A stretch of 34,155 nucleotides of DNA from Oscillatoria salina IIICB1 (GCF_020144665.1 NZ_JAAHBQ010000064.1:1-34155); one strand, 5' to 3'. Shown: positions 1 to 11,400, counted from the stretch's first letter. Translations and numbers: made by a program. The notes: generated from the letters alone by a model not told the origin.

Positions 1-17
1 TTAGGGGAGAGGTTATA
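1..17. repeat. Edge of a dispersed G-rich repeat
   Basis: The first bases carry the string GGGGAGAGGTTAT. The same string occurs in the palindromic repeat copies near 23995 and 24067. The window therefore probably begins inside the last part of a copy of that family. Only the tail is visible, so assignment rests on about 13 matching bases. Confidence 0.5.
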
Positions 18-47
18 ATCAAATGTTTCTTTGACGTTATTGCTGCT

Positions 48-1748
48 ATGCCGATCGCTAAATTATTCCTTTTACCTCCTGGTTTAAGCAAACATCGTTC
101 TGCAATTGTCTTCTGGTTGGCGGCTAGCTTGCTGTTTGCGGCGTTTTGTGGCTTTTTAGGTCTGCAAGAAGCATTTCGCGAGGAATACGTCGTTCAGGAC
201 GATGCTAGGCAGCACGTTTTCTGGATGCTACGTTTTCTCGATGGGGAATTGTTTCCCAATGATTTAATTGCTGATTACTTTCAATCGGTTGCGCCACCTG
301 GGTATACTGCTATTTATTGGCTGATGGCGAAGTTGGGAGTTAATCCTTTTTTGGTCAATAAATTTTTGCCGATTTTACTAGGATTAATCGCTACTGGTTA
401 CTGTTTTGGCATTGTTTGGCAAATTTTTCCAGTACCTTTGGCTGGTTTTTTTGCATCAATGCTACTTAACCAAAGTTTGTGGATGAAAGATGATTTGGTT
501 TCCGCTACACCAAGAGCCTTTGTTTATCCGATATTTTTGGGTTTTCTTTATTATTTGCTAAAGTCGCGAATTACTGCAAGTTTAATAGCGATCGCGTTAC
601 TGGGTTTATTCTATCCGCAATATGTTCTTGTCAGCGCCGGTTTATTAATTATCCGTCTTTTTTTCCACAAACAAGATTATTTTCTTTCTGGGCTGGGTTT
701 AGTAGTTGCAGGAGCGATCGTTTCATACTATGCTTTAACTGCGTCAGATTTTGCTCCAGTAATCTCCCCAGAGTTAGCTAAAACGTTACCGGAGTTTTGG
801 GAAGAAGGACGCAGCGCATTTTTTCAAGATAACCTTTGGAGTTTCTATTTGTTGGGAACTCGTAGCGGTTTTTTGCACGTCGGATTAGTTAATCCACCTA
901 CCCTTTGCTTTTGGTTGTTTTTAGCGATCGCCTGGAAATTTCCGAATCGATTTCCTCTCATTAAACAGATTACACCAAAAATCGCTCTTTTGTGGGAATT
1001 ATTGCTCGTCGGTACAGGTTTATTTATCCTCGCTCATCTGCTATTGTTCAAACTCCACCTTCCCAGTCGCTACACCGAACATACTTTGCGGATTGTAGTG
1101 GCGATCGCTGCGGGAATCGCTTTAACTATAATTTTCACTGCTGTCAGCAAACTTTGTCAACGGCAAATTCGTCAAAATAGTCAAGTCAACACTAGACAAT
1201 GGTTAATTTTAGCAGTAACTTTCGCGATCGCGGCGGCGATCGTCTTGTATCCTCTTTGGGAAGAAAGATTTCCTGTCACCAAATATAAAATAGGTCACCA
1301 ACCTCAATTATACGAATTTTTCCAACAACAACCCAAAGACATTCTCATCGCTTCAACTTCTCAAGAAGTTAACAATCTTCCTAGTTTCTCTCAACGTTCA
1401 ATTTTAGTTGGTAGAGAATACGCTATCCCTTACCATCTCGGTTATTATAACCAATTTCGCCAACGAATTATCGATTTAATTCAAGCCCAATACAGTCCAG
1501 ACGTAACAGCCGTAAATCAGTTTATCGACAAATATCAAATCAGTTTTTGGCTTTTAGATCGAGATGCCTTTAGTTTAGAATACCTCGAAAATGAGTGGAT
1601 CGAGCAATATCCTTCCGCAACGACACAAGCTTTAGCAAATTTAGCTGCCGGAAAAACACCTGTCCTTGCTACAATAAGCGATATTTGTATTGTTTTTGAG
1701 ACAGAAGAGTTATTTGTTATGGAGGCTGAATGTATTTTAGATCGCTAA
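48..1748 (+). CDS. Multi-spanning membrane protein, probable GT-C-like glycosyltransferase
   Basis: This 566-residue protein has a first membrane segment at about residues 18-40. An extracytoplasmic loop follows with an acidic pair (D51, D52 in VVQDDARQHVFW), then many hydrophobic segments up to about residue 410, then a soluble C-terminal domain of about 150 residues. This layout (short N-terminus, acidic residues in the first outer loop, 9-12 membrane segments, soluble tail) is the architecture of GT-C glycosyltransferases that use lipid-linked sugars. I do not recognise a specific family or substrate, so the enzymatic role is inferred. The next gene has a protein of the same size and general plan but no obvious sequence similarity. 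The ATG at 48 is the first in frame; no strong ribosome binding site is visible. It could equally be an uncharacterised cyanobacterial membrane protein. Confidence 0.65.
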   Translation: MPIAKLFLLPPGLSKHRSAIVFWLAASLLFAAFCGFLGLQEAFREEYVVQDDARQHVFWMLRFLDGELFPNDLIADYFQSVAPPGYTAIYWLMAKLGVNPFLVNKFLPILLGLIATGYCFGIVWQIFPVPLAGFFASMLLNQSLWMKDDLVSATPRAFVYPIFLGFLYYLLKSRITASLIAIALLGLFYPQYVLVSAGLLIIRLFFHKQDYFLSGLGLVVAGAIVSYYALTASDFAPVISPELAKTLPEFWEEGRSAFFQDNLWSFYLLGTRSGFLHVGLVNPPTLCFWLFLAIAWKFPNRFPLIKQITPKIALLWELLLVGTGLFILAHLLLFKLHLPSRYTEHTLRIVVAIAAGIALTIIFTAVSKLCQRQIRQNSQVNTRQWLILAVTFAIAAAIVLYPLWEERFPVTKYKIGHQPQLYEFFQQQPKDILIASTSQEVNNLPSFSQRSILVGREYAIPYHLGYYNQFRQRIIDLIQAQYSPDVTAVNQFIDKYQISFWLLDRDAFSLEYLENEWIEQYPSATTQALANLAAGKTPVLATISDICIVFETEELFVMEAECILDR

Positions 1749-1808
1749 AGTCTGATTTTTTCATAGTAAGGACTTTAATCCTCTTTCTGTATGAATCAAC
1801 TCTCGTTC

Positions 1809-2264
1809 GTAGTGAGGACTAATCTCCTCCATTCTAGTCTACTTTTCTCTCTGATTAATTTCATAGTAGCGCTAAAGCGCTCACTACAAACTGCTAAGTT
1901 AGTAGTGAGGACTAAACTCCTCCATTTTAGGATATTTCTGTCTCCACTTCATTTCACAGTAGCGCTTTTTCGCCTACTACAAACTGCTAAGTTAGTAGTG
2001 AGGACTAAACTCCTCCATTCTCATGGATTTTTCTCTCTGATTAATTTCATAGTAGCGCTAAAGCGCTCACTACAAACCATTAAGTTAGTAGTGAGGACTA
2101 AACTCCTCCATTTTAGAAGATTTTTCTCTCTGATTAATTTCATAGTAGCGCTTTTTCGCCCACTACAAACTGCTAAGTTAGTAGTGAGGACTAAACTCCT
2201 CCATTCTCATGGATTTTTCTCTCTGATTAATTTCATAGTAGCGCTAAAGCGCTCACTACAAACT
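1809..2264. repeat. Five tandem 93-bp units with hairpins, ordered A-B-A-B-A
   Basis: Units begin at 1809, 1902, 1995, 2088 and 2181, an exact 93-bp spacing; the fifth is cut short at about 2264. Each unit opens with GTAGTGAGGACTAA, which contains a small hairpin (GAGGA with TCCTC). Each then carries a second palindromic block near its end. In units 1, 3 and 5 that block is AGCGCTAAAGCGCT followed by CTCACTAC, the reverse complement of the unit's first eight bases. In units 2 and 4 it is AGCGCTTTTTCGCC. A degenerate relative (AGGACTTTAATCCT) lies at about 1769-1782. Because 93 is divisible by three and no stop falls in this frame, the repeats read through into the next gene, but I regard them as non-coding. 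Confidence 0.9.
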
Positions 2265-2270
2265 ATATTT

Positions 2271-3968
2271 ATGACAAAAAAATCACGCGAAATATTATTA
2301 TTATTACTCTGGATTTGTCTCGGGACAATCTTTCGCTTTCTTAATCTCGATTTATTACCACCGTGGACTGACGAATGTGCCACAATCGCCTTTAGTCTCG
2401 GTAACAGTTTTCAAATTGTACCAGTCAATGAAATCATTAGCACAGAAGTTTTATTAGCTCCTTTAACACCAAATTCCACCGCTACAGTTAGCGATGTAGT
2501 ACATCATTTATTTACTGAAAGTACCCATCCGCCAGTTTATTTTATCTTAGCTCATTGGTGGATGAAAATGTTTTCGCCAGCAGCAGGATTAGACTTAATT
2601 TGGATTGCGCGATCGCTATCGGCATTTTTTGGCGTTGCTGCGATACCTGCAATGTTTATTTTTGCCAAATTAACAGTTAATTCTACTTTAATCGCCCAAA
2701 TCAGTGCAGCAGTAATGGCTTTATCCCCTTTTGCTATTTATCTCGCACGCGAAGCCCGTCATTATACCTTAGTCATTTTATTAGTTATTGCTTCTTTAAC
2801 TTGCTTTATTAAAGCTATCCAACTACTTGACAAACGCGCAACTTTACCTTTTTGGATTTGCTTAACTTGGATTAGCATAAATTGTGTGGGGATCGCCACT
2901 CACTTCTTTTTTAGTTTAACTCTTTTAGCCGAACTTTTTGTTTTCCTGGGGCGAGGATGGAGTCAATTTCACAAAGATAAAAACCTCCTGTTGCAATCGC
3001 CTTGGCGACGTATTTATTTAGTTGCTGCGGGTACATTAATCGGCTGCTTAGTTTGGTTGCCAATTTTAGGATCTATCTACCAGAGTCCCCTTACCCAGTG
3101 GGTTTCTGATGGCGAACCAAGAATTAATTGGTTAGAACCAATTTTACGAATGTTACTGTGGTGGTGGAGTATGTTAATTTTGCTACCGACAGCCTTTAAT
3201 AACATCTCTCTTTGGGTAGTAGTGATTTCGGGAATGGTAACGATATTATTTCTAGGTTGGGTTTTACCAAAATTGATTTCTGGTTTAAAGTTTTTTGCTC
3301 AAGATGGAGAAAATCGTTTAATTACTCAAGCATTAATTGGTTATATCGGTGGCGCGATCGCGCTTTTTTTCCTCTTTACTTACGGTTTGGCTATGGACTT
3401 GACACTCGCACCTCGTTTCCAGTTTGTTTATTTTCCGGCTGTCGTAATTTTGTTAGCAATTAGTTTGGCTAGTTGTTGGCAGCAACTCCAGCAAAAATCA
3501 ATTATTCAAGCAATCTTTTTCATTGCAGTTATCAGTGGTTTGACAGTGGTGAACAATCTCGGCTATTTACAACAGCATCGCCCCGATTTATTAGCGCCAA
3601 TTATCCAACAAAACTCGGAAAATTCTGTATTAATTGCTACCACACACAAACATCACGGTCAAACAGGGAGAATGATGGGCTTAGCCTGGGAATTTACTTA
3701 TGAAATTTCTCCCAAAAATCAGAGCAAACATCTCGTCTCTCCGCAATTTTTTTTAGCTCATCGCTCTCCAGAAACTAGAAGTTATGCTACCTCAGTCAAA
3801 ATTTTGTCGAACCAACTAACTGAAGTACCTTTCTCTTTAGATTTGTGGTTAGTTGATTTTCGCGCTGAAATTGATTTAGAACCCCGACAATGCACCCCAG
3901 ATTCAAAAACCCACTTCCGAACTGGAGAATATAAGTATAAGCTATATCATTGTCCGTCAATAAACTAG
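2271..3968 (+). CDS. GT-C / PMT-ArnT-like membrane glycosyltransferase
   Basis: The protein has 565 residues from the ATG at 2271. It begins with one hydrophobic segment (about 8-24) and then LPPWTDECAT, whose acidic pair D34/E35 sits in the first outer loop as in PMT_2/ArnT-type transferases. THPPVYFILAHWW, about 50 residues further on, is also typical of that group. Around ten further membrane segments follow, then a soluble C-terminal part. Such enzymes move sugars from polyprenyl-phosphate carriers onto lipids, polysaccharides or proteins outside the inner membrane; the acceptor here cannot be told. The frame stays open upstream to 1791, but that extension is entirely the 93-bp repeat array and has no signal or domain, so the start at 2271 is preferred. 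No good ribosome binding site is visible in the repeat-derived leader. Confidence 0.75.
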   Translation: MTKKSREILLLLLWICLGTIFRFLNLDLLPPWTDECATIAFSLGNSFQIVPVNEIISTEVLLAPLTPNSTATVSDVVHHLFTESTHPPVYFILAHWWMKMFSPAAGLDLIWIARSLSAFFGVAAIPAMFIFAKLTVNSTLIAQISAAVMALSPFAIYLAREARHYTLVILLVIASLTCFIKAIQLLDKRATLPFWICLTWISINCVGIATHFFFSLTLLAELFVFLGRGWSQFHKDKNLLLQSPWRRIYLVAAGTLIGCLVWLPILGSIYQSPLTQWVSDGEPRINWLEPILRMLLWWWSMLILLPTAFNNISLWVVVISGMVTILFLGWVLPKLISGLKFFAQDGENRLITQALIGYIGGAIALFFLFTYGLAMDLTLAPRFQFVYFPAVVILLAISLASCWQQLQQKSIIQAIFFIAVISGLTVVNNLGYLQQHRPDLLAPIIQQNSENSVLIATTHKHHGQTGRMMGLAWEFTYEISPKNQSKHLVSPQFFLAHRSPETRSYATSVKILSNQLTEVPFSLDLWLVDFRAEIDLEPRQCTPDSKTHFRTGEYKYKLYHCPSIN

Positions 3969-4299
3969 AAACAGAAACTTCGATCGAAATCGATAGCGAT
4001 CGGTAAAATCATCTAAATTAATCTATAGTTTAGCTAATGGGACAAAGAAAAATTGGCAGGATCTTTAGCAAAATTTAAGAGAAAATTTGCTGTGGTTCGC
4101 TTAATATCGAGAAGAAATAATAGTTATTAAATTCGACAAAAACCGATCGTCGCCATTGCCCGAATATTTTTTAGAGAAAATAATTCACAAGCAAAAAAAA
4201 ATCAACCTTCACGAGAATTTCACATTTTCATGACAGATTAGAATTCAGAAATTTTCTAGCTTAGAATAGATTAAACTCAAAGCTCTCCAAGCAAGTAAT
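3969..4299. other. Intergenic region, 331 bp, no gene seen
   Basis: AT-rich spacer upstream of the ethylene-receptor-like kinase. It has a cluster of CGATCG-type words near 3980-4005 and a run of A at about 4194-4202. A TAGAAT hexamer at 4262-4267 could serve as a -10 box, but no convincing -35 partner was found. I see no hairpin terminator, RNA gene or small coding region. Confidence 0.4.
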
Positions 4300-7200
4300 A
4301 TGTGGGAATTCTTAAAAACCATCTTTTCTCCAAGTCAATATATGCCGCACGGTTCTTGCTACTTGTGGCAGACCAAGCTTGTGTGGTTTCACGTTCTGAG
4401 CGACGGTTTGATTGCTCTAGCTTACTACTCAATTCCCTTACTATTAATTTACTTTATCCGCAAGCGAGGAGATTTGCCCTTTAGAGGTATCTTTCTTTTA
4501 TTCAGTACATTTATTATAGCTTGTGGGACAACCCACTTAATGGAAATTTGGACGCTTTGGTATCCAGCCTACTGGCTTTCCGGGGCGTTAAAAGCATTGA
4601 CAGCATTGATTTCTCTCTATACTGCCTGTAGTTTAGTTTCACTTATTCCCCAAGCCCTAGCTTTGTCAAGTCCCACACTTTTAGAAACAGTCAACCAAAG
4701 ACTTAAACAAGAAGTAGACCAAAGAATACAAGCAGAGAATATTCTCAAAAATATTCTTGCGGGAACTGCTTCAGTAACGGGAGAAGAATTTTTCTCAGCT
4801 TTAGTGCAGCATTTAGGCGAAGCGCTAGAAGTACGTCATGCTTTTATCAGCGAAACCGTAGCTAACCAACCAAAAAAACTAAAAACTCTAGCATTTTGGG
4901 CAAATGGCAACTGGCGAGAAAACATGGAATATCCTTACAAAGGAACTCCCTGCGAGCCAGTAATTAAAGAAGCGCAGATGAAATTTTATCCTCAGAAAGT
5001 GCAAGAACTATTTCCCGAAGCATTAGCCTTAAAAGCGATGACAGCAGAGTGTTACTTAGGCTTACCTTTACTAAACAAAGAACAACGAGTAATTGGCACA
5101 CTCTGTATCAACAGCGATCGCCCTTTGAAAAACGAGGAAAACGCCAAAGCAATTATGAGCGTATTTGCTGCCAGAGCCGCCGCCGAAATCCAGCGTCAGC
5201 AAGCAGAAAGAGCTTTGCGTCAGGCTTACGAAGAATTAGAGTTGCGAGTAGAAGAACGCACCGCCGAATTAATTAAAGCCAACACCGCCCTGGAGAACCA
5301 AATTCAAGAAAAAAATGCAGTCGAAGCCATATTACTCAAAAGCGAAGCTCGTTTGCGCGTACAACAATATGGATTAGTAACTTTAGCTAAAAGCAAAAAC
5401 TTATATCAAGGAAATCTCGAACTAGCATTAAAAGAAATTACCCAAATAGCCAGTCGTATTCTTCATGTAGAAAGAGCAAGTATTTGGTTTTACAATCAAG
5501 ATAAATCAGCGATCTCCTGTAGTGACTTATATGAGTTGACAGCTAACCGACACAGCCAGGGAATAACCCTGTTTGTGAAGGACTATCCGAGTTATTTTCA
5601 AGCCTTAGACGAAAATCGGGCGATCGCCGCCAGTGATGCTCGCCACGATCCCCGCACGAGCGAATTTAGTAAATCATATTTAATTCCCCTGGGAATTGTC
5701 TCGATGTTAGACATTCCTATTCATTTTCAAGGAGAAGCGATCGGAGTAATTTGTTTAGAGCAGACGGGAAAAATTAGACATTGGGCAACCGAAGATCAGA
5801 ACTTTGCCAACTATTTAGCACATATGGCAGCCTTAGCGATGGAATCGCGCGATCGCCGTATCGCAGAAACAGCTTTACATCAGAGTGTCGAAAGAGAAAA
5901 AGCGATCGCGAGAATTATTCAAAGGATGCGTCAATCTTTAGAGCTAGAAAAAATCTTTAGCTCGACTACTGAAGAGTTACGACAAGCCTTAAACTGCGAT
6001 CGGGCGATCGTTTATCGCTTTCAACCAGACTGGAGTGGAGAATTTGTCGCTGAATCGGTAGCTGAAGGCTGGACTTCCTTAGTCGAAGCACAAACTAACT
6101 ACTCCTCTGTTCAAGGAGTAATTGTCAACGAAGATAGTTGTCAAGTCAAAACCTGGATCGACTTAAAAAATCCGATCCCCGATACCGACACTTATCTTCA
6201 AGAAACTCAAGGTGGTGCTTACAGTCGTGGCATAACTTACCTGAGCGTCGAAGACATTTACCAAGCTAATTTTGATTCCTGCTATCTAGAACGTTTAGAA
6301 CAATTTCAAGCAAAAGCTTACCTAATCGTACCCATTTTTTGTGGCAATCAACTTTGGGGATTACTAGCAACTTATCAAAATTCTTCTGCCCGTCAGTGGC
6401 AAGAAGCAGAAATCAGAATGTTAATACAAATTGGTACTCAATTAGGAGTTGCCGTACAACAAGCAGAATTGCTCAAACGCACCCAACAGCAAACCCTCGA
6501 ACTTCAAAAAGCCAAAGAAATCGCTGATTCTGCTAACCGCGCCAAAAGCGAATTTCTTGCCAACATGAGCCATGAATTGAGAACTCCACTCAACGCAATT
6601 TTAGGTTTCAGTCAACTGATGAGTCGCGATTCCTACCTCAACCAAGAGCAGAAGCAATACTTAAAAACTATTAATAACAGTGGCGAACACTTATTAACCC
6701 TAATTAACGACATTTTAGAAATGTCTAAAATCGAAGCCGGACGAGTTACTTTGAACGAAAATACTTTCGATCTTTATAAACTGCTCGACAGTATCGAAGA
6801 AATGCTCGGACTAAAAGCTAGGTCGAAAAATCTTAAACTAACTTTCACTAAAAATTTTGATGTTCCCTCATACATCAAAACTGACGAAAGTAAACTACGC
6901 CAAGTTTTAATTAACCTGATCGGTAACGCAATTAAGTTTACCGAATCCGGCAGCGTGACTTTAAAAGTAGAAAAATTGCCAGTCAGGAGTCAAAATTCAG
7001 AAAATTGTCAGAATTCAACTAACAACCAACAACTAAAACTATTATTTTCGGTTATTGATACCGGCTTGGGTATTGCCGAACAAGAGTTAGAGCAATTATT
7101 TAAACCTTTTACCCAGACGGCAACGGGATTAAAATCTGGTCAAGGTACGGGTTTAGGCTTACCAATTTCACAAAAATTCGTCCAATTAATGGGCGGAGAA

Positions 7201-8076
7201 ATCTTAGTAAAATCTCAGGTAGGTAAGGGGAGTACGTTCAATTTTGAAATTCGAGCTAAGGAGGTTCGCGAATCTAAGGATTGCCAAGTTAATCAGTTAC
7301 CGAAAAAAGTTATTGCTCTCGCTCCTAACCAACCAAAATATCGAATTTTAGTAGCAGAAGATAAGCCAAGCAATCGCTTAATTTTGGTTAAATTACTATC
7401 TTCTCTTGGATTTAGCATTGAAGTAGCCCAAAATGGTCAAGAAGCAATTCAATTATGGTCAACTTGGCAACCAGATCTAATTTTAATGGACATCAAAATG
7501 CCCGTAATGAATGGGTACGATGCCATGAAACAGATTAGATCTTACGAAGAAGCAGCCAACCAGAAAAAGAAAGAAACTGAGTACCAATTAAGTCAAGAAG
7601 GTAAGGCATTAACTATCCTCTCACTACCAATTAAAAATCGAGTTGCTATTATTGCCATAACCGCCAACGCTTTTGAAGAAGATCGACACAAACTTTTGTC
7701 CGATGGTTGTGATGACTTTATTCGCAAACCTTACAAAGAAGAAGAACTTTTGAGCAAGATTGCTAAACATTTGCCAGTGGAATATATATATGAAAAAACT
7801 AATACCGAGGAACAAGAAACTTTGCCTAATAACAGTAAGGAGAATAACTGTGAGTTTAATTTAGATGCCACAGCCTTGAGAGTAATGCCTGATGAATGGA
7901 TAGCTTCTTTAGAAAAAGCTGCCGCTCAAGGTAGTGATATTTTAATCTTCAAATTAATGGAAGAAATTCCGGAAGATTATACCGAATTAGCTAATGCTCT
8001 CAGCGAGTTAGTAGATAACTTTCAGTTCGAGCAAGTCTTAAAATTAACTGAAAAAAGCAGTAAAAATTTGAACTAA
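4300..8076 (+). CDS. Ethylene-receptor-like hybrid histidine kinase with three GAF domains
   Basis: 1258 residues. Residues about 15-125 form a three-helix membrane domain matching plant ETR1: [15 protein letters not shown] gives D35 and Y42, and ACGTTH gives C75 and H79. These correspond to ETR1 D25, Y32, C65 and H69, the last two being the copper ligands. GAF1 (about 150-305, with the GTPC motif), a coiled coil (305-355), GAF2 (365-525) and GAF3 (543-725) follow. GAF3 resembles cyanobacteriochrome domains and has Cys661 at the canonical bilin position, followed by Tyr instead of the usual His. HisKA has the phospho-acceptor His758 in [13 protein letters not shown]. The HATPase has the GTGLGL box near 950. 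A REC domain carries Asp1064 and has an extra loop of about 30 residues at 1080-1113. A 75-residue tail ends the protein. The family precedent is Synechocystis Slr1212 (SynEtr1/UirS). Ethylene binding and bilin binding are inferences. Confidence 0.9.
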   Translation: MWEFLKTIFSPSQYMPHGSCYLWQTKLVWFHVLSDGLIALAYYSIPLLLIYFIRKRGDLPFRGIFLLFSTFIIACGTTHLMEIWTLWYPAYWLSGALKALTALISLYTACSLVSLIPQALALSSPTLLETVNQRLKQEVDQRIQAENILKNILAGTASVTGEEFFSALVQHLGEALEVRHAFISETVANQPKKLKTLAFWANGNWRENMEYPYKGTPCEPVIKEAQMKFYPQKVQELFPEALALKAMTAECYLGLPLLNKEQRVIGTLCINSDRPLKNEENAKAIMSVFAARAAAEIQRQQAERALRQAYEELELRVEERTAELIKANTALENQIQEKNAVEAILLKSEARLRVQQYGLVTLAKSKNLYQGNLELALKEITQIASRILHVERASIWFYNQDKSAISCSDLYELTANRHSQGITLFVKDYPSYFQALDENRAIAASDARHDPRTSEFSKSYLIPLGIVSMLDIPIHFQGEAIGVICLEQTGKIRHWATEDQNFANYLAHMAALAMESRDRRIAETALHQSVEREKAIARIIQRMRQSLELEKIFSSTTEELRQALNCDRAIVYRFQPDWSGEFVAESVAEGWTSLVEAQTNYSSVQGVIVNEDSCQVKTWIDLKNPIPDTDTYLQETQGGAYSRGITYLSVEDIYQANFDSCYLERLEQFQAKAYLIVPIFCGNQLWGLLATYQNSSARQWQEAEIRMLIQIGTQLGVAVQQAELLKRTQQQTLELQKAKEIADSANRAKSEFLANMSHELRTPLNAILGFSQLMSRDSYLNQEQKQYLKTINNSGEHLLTLINDILEMSKIEAGRVTLNENTFDLYKLLDSIEEMLGLKARSKNLKLTFTKNFDVPSYIKTDESKLRQVLINLIGNAIKFTESGSVTLKVEKLPVRSQNSENCQNSTNNQQLKLLFSVIDTGLGIAEQELEQLFKPFTQTATGLKSGQGTGLGLPISQKFVQLMGGEILVKSQVGKGSTFNFEIRAKEVRESKDCQVNQLPKKVIALAPNQPKYRILVAEDKPSNRLILVKLLSSLGFSIEVAQNGQEAIQLWSTWQPDLILMDIKMPVMNGYDAMKQIRSYEEAANQKKKETEYQLSQEGKALTILSLPIKNRVAIIAITANAFEEDRHKLLSDGCDDFIRKPYKEEELLSKIAKHLPVEYIYEKTNTEEQETLPNNSKENNCEFNLDATALRVMPDEWIASLEKAAAQGSDILIFKLMEEIPEDYTELANALSELVDNFQFEQVLKLTEKSSKNLN

Positions 8077-8419
8077 CGAGCGAGAAAATTTCTTCAGGGC
8101 GCGAGCGCACGATCTTGAAACCACAATTTAACTGGATACTGTATTATTAAGTATCTAGTGTGAGTCGATCGCCAGCCCAGAAGTAGGGATAGGGAAAATT
8201 TTTTCAGTTATTGGTGAGCACGAGAAGAGTCGAGGAAGTTTCCAGAGAAGCTAACCAAGCAATAAAAATTTATTTTTCTCCCAGAGGGATAGCGATCGCA
8301 CCAGGCTAAATTTTCAGGCGATCGCTGTTAAATAATACTCAGGCGATCTCTTAGTTGTAGTGATAAAAATCATAACCAGCTAATCCCTTCGTCAAGTTAT
8401 CTTAGAGGAGATAGCATCC
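8077..8419. other. Intergenic region, 343 bp, no gene seen
   Basis: The spacer between the two hybrid kinases holds several HIP1-related GCGATCGC words (for example near 8292 and 8319) and AT-rich stretches. I found no remnant of an ethylene-binding domain ahead of the second kinase, no clear terminator and no RNA gene. A separate promoter for the downstream gene is plausible given the length. Confidence 0.4.
8404..8410 (+). promoter_or_regulatory. Shine-Dalgarno site fixing the GTG start at 8420
   Basis: AGAGGAG lies nine bases before GTG 8420. It is one of the strongest ribosome binding sites in the window and supports the GTG start of the second hybrid kinase. Confidence 0.7.
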
Positions 8420-11400
8420 GTGAAGAGTAAAATTGCTTTGGCTAAAGATCGCAAGCGAACAGAAGCACAATTAGAAAGTCGCGAACAAGCTCTGCAATTA
8501 ATAGTTGAGGGAACGGCTTCAGCGACAGGAAACGAGTTTTTTCGCACCTGTGTCCGCTATCTCGCCCAAGTTTTGCAAGTTCGCTACGCCTTTGTCACCA
8601 GAATGGCTGATGATTCTCGAAGCAAACTGCGTACTTTAGCTTTTTGGGATGGGATTGATTTTGTCAAAAACTTTGAGTACGAGCTTCCAGGTACTCCCTG
8701 CGAAAAAGTATTGTGGGGCAAAATTTGTTTTTATCCAGAAAACGTTCAAGCTTTGTTTCCTAAAGATCGGGATTTAGTTGAGTTAGAGGTAGAGAGTTAC
8801 TTAGCAATTCCTTTAATCTCCTCAGAGGGAGAAGTTATCGGTCATCTAGCAGTAATGGACGTGGAGCCGATGATTAAAGATTTTAGCAAAGAATCAATTG
8901 TGAAAATTTTTGCGGCTCGTGCTAGTGCCGAATTAGAACGCTTGCAAGCAGACGAATTATTGGCAAGACGGGCAGAAATGGATAAACTACTTAGCCAAAT
9001 TTCCCGTAAGTTTATCGACGAAGAGATTAATATAGCAATAAATTTTACCTTGCGAACAGTTGGCGAATTGTTGCAGAGCGAGCGAATGTATTTTGTGCGC
9101 TACCTCGAGGAGCAAAACTCGTTTAGTATGACTCACGAATGGTGCGCTAGTGGTATCGAGCCATCTTGGGACAAATTTAAAGAGATCCCTGTGGAAAGTA
9201 ATAACTCAGTTCACCAACAAATTCTAGCTGGTGAAAATGTACAATTTTCTTGTCCAAGTCAGCGTGCGCCAGTAGCTTTCGATTGTGAAACAGCTAATTA
9301 CCCGCTTCGGTGTTTGAAGTTGGGGGTTACTGTGCCGATACTACGTTCTAGTAAAGTTGTTGGTTTCCTGGGTGTGGATATTGCTAATTGCGCCAAGGTA
9401 TGGACTCCAGAAGAAATAGACTGGCTAAAATTAGTAGGTGAATTTATTGCGATCGGACAAGCGCGAAGCAAAGCACAAGAAGCATTAGAACGTAGCAACG
9501 CTCGTTTTCAAAACTTAGCCGAGCATCTACCGGGGATGATTTATCAATACAAATTGTACCCCGACGGTTCCCAAGAATTTCCCTATGTCAGTCCTGGTTG
9601 CCGAGAAATTTATGGCATTGAAGCAGAAGCAGTAATGCAAAATTCGAGTTTACTTTGGGAAGTCGTGCATCCTGAAGATTTTGACCCTCTAGTCAACTCG
9701 ATCGCGGTTTCGGCTCGCACGTTACAACCTTGGAAAGCTAGCTGGCGGATTGTGGTTAACTCTCAAACTAAGTGGTTACAAGGGTGTTCGCGCCCAGAAA
9801 AGCAAGCTGATGGTAGCGTGGTTTGGGATGGAGTCGTTACCGATATCAGCGATCGCTTTTCCGCCGCAGAAGTCTTGCGCGAAACGGCTCAATGGCAAAA
9901 AACTTTGTTTCGAGTTATTCAAAGAATGCGTCAGACGCTAGACATCGAAACAATTTTTGGAGCAACCACCGAAGAACTGCGACAGGTGTTAAACTGCGAT
10001 CGCGTCTTGATTTATCGTTTTCAACCAGAAGGAATTGAGGAAATTGTTTCTGAGTCGGTAGCGCCAGGATGGATACCGATGTTAGAAACGAATTCTAACG
10101 ATTCGCCAACAGATAGGGATGCTTACTTACAAAACACTTCAATTGGTGTTGATAGTCTCGGAGCAAGTTACCTCTGCGTAGAAGATATTTATCAGGCAGG
10201 TTTCGATCGTTCTTACCTGGAATATTTGGAGCGTTTACAGGCACAAGCTTATATTATCGTACCAATTTTCTGTGGCTATAAACTCTGGGGATTACTCGCA
10301 ATTTATCAAAATAGCGGTTCTCGTCACTGGACAAAAGCCGAAACCAAGTTCGCCATCCAAATTGGTTCTCAGTTAGGAGTAGCCGTACAACAGGCAGAAC
10401 TGCTCAGACACACCCAACAGCAAGCTTTAGAATTGCAACAAGCCAAAGAAACTGCCGACGCTGCTAACCGGGCGAAAAGTGAATTTCTCGCTCACATGAG
10501 TCACGAATTGAGAACGCCCCTCAACGCGATTTTAGGCTTTACCCAACTGATGAACCGCGATTGGGCAAAGCCCAGCATCCTCAACGGCTTTCACGATCTT
10601 TGTTCAACTCATCAACAATATCTGGAAATTATTAGTAATAGTGGCGAACATCTCCTCAGCTTAATCAACGATATTTTGGCAATGTCCAAAATTGAAGCCG
10701 GACGAGTTACGCTCAGTAAAAATGCTTTTGACTTGTATCACTTCCTCGATACTCTTGAAGAAATGTTTTCCTACAAAGCACAATCTCAAGGATTGGAATT
10801 AATCTTTATACGCACCCCTCAAGTGCCTCAATATATCAAAACTGACGAAAGGAAACTGCGTCAAGTGTTGATTAACTTGATCGGTAATGGAATTAAGTTT
10901 ACCGAAGTTGGGAGCGTGACCTTGAAAGTAGAAACCCTACCTGACACCTCACAATCAGACTTTGAACTTAAAGAGCAAACTCTCTTATTTTCAGTTATTG
11001 ACACCGGACCCGGTATTGCTCCCGAAGAGTTAGAGCTTTTATTTAAACCTTTTACTCAAACCGAGACAGGCTTAAAATCCGGTCAAGGTACGGGTTTGGG
11101 TTTGCCAATTTCGCAAAAATTCGTTCAACTAATGGGCGGCGAAATTGAGGTTAGTAGCACTCCCAATGGAGGAACCAAGTTTAGCTTTGCAATTCAGGTA
11201 AGCCGAATCGCAGAAATAACAGTTACAAACACGCAACCAATCAACCAAAAAATTATCAGTCTTGCTCCTAATCAAGAAAAATGTCGCATCCTAGTAGTAG
11301 AGGATAATTCTGCCAATCGTTTTTTGTTAGTCAAGCTACTGGAGAATTTAGGTTTTGAGGTACGGGAAGCGGAAAATGGTCAACAAGCTTTAGCTATATG

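Noticed and set aside
1809-2264. CRISPR array
   Set aside because: Units are contiguous 93-bp copies with no short repeat/unique spacer structure and no cas genes nearby.
1791-2270. In-frame N-terminal extension of 160 residues on the second glycosyltransferase
   Set aside because: It consists wholly of the translated 93-bp repeats, has no domain or signal, and a normal membrane-protein start lies at 2271.
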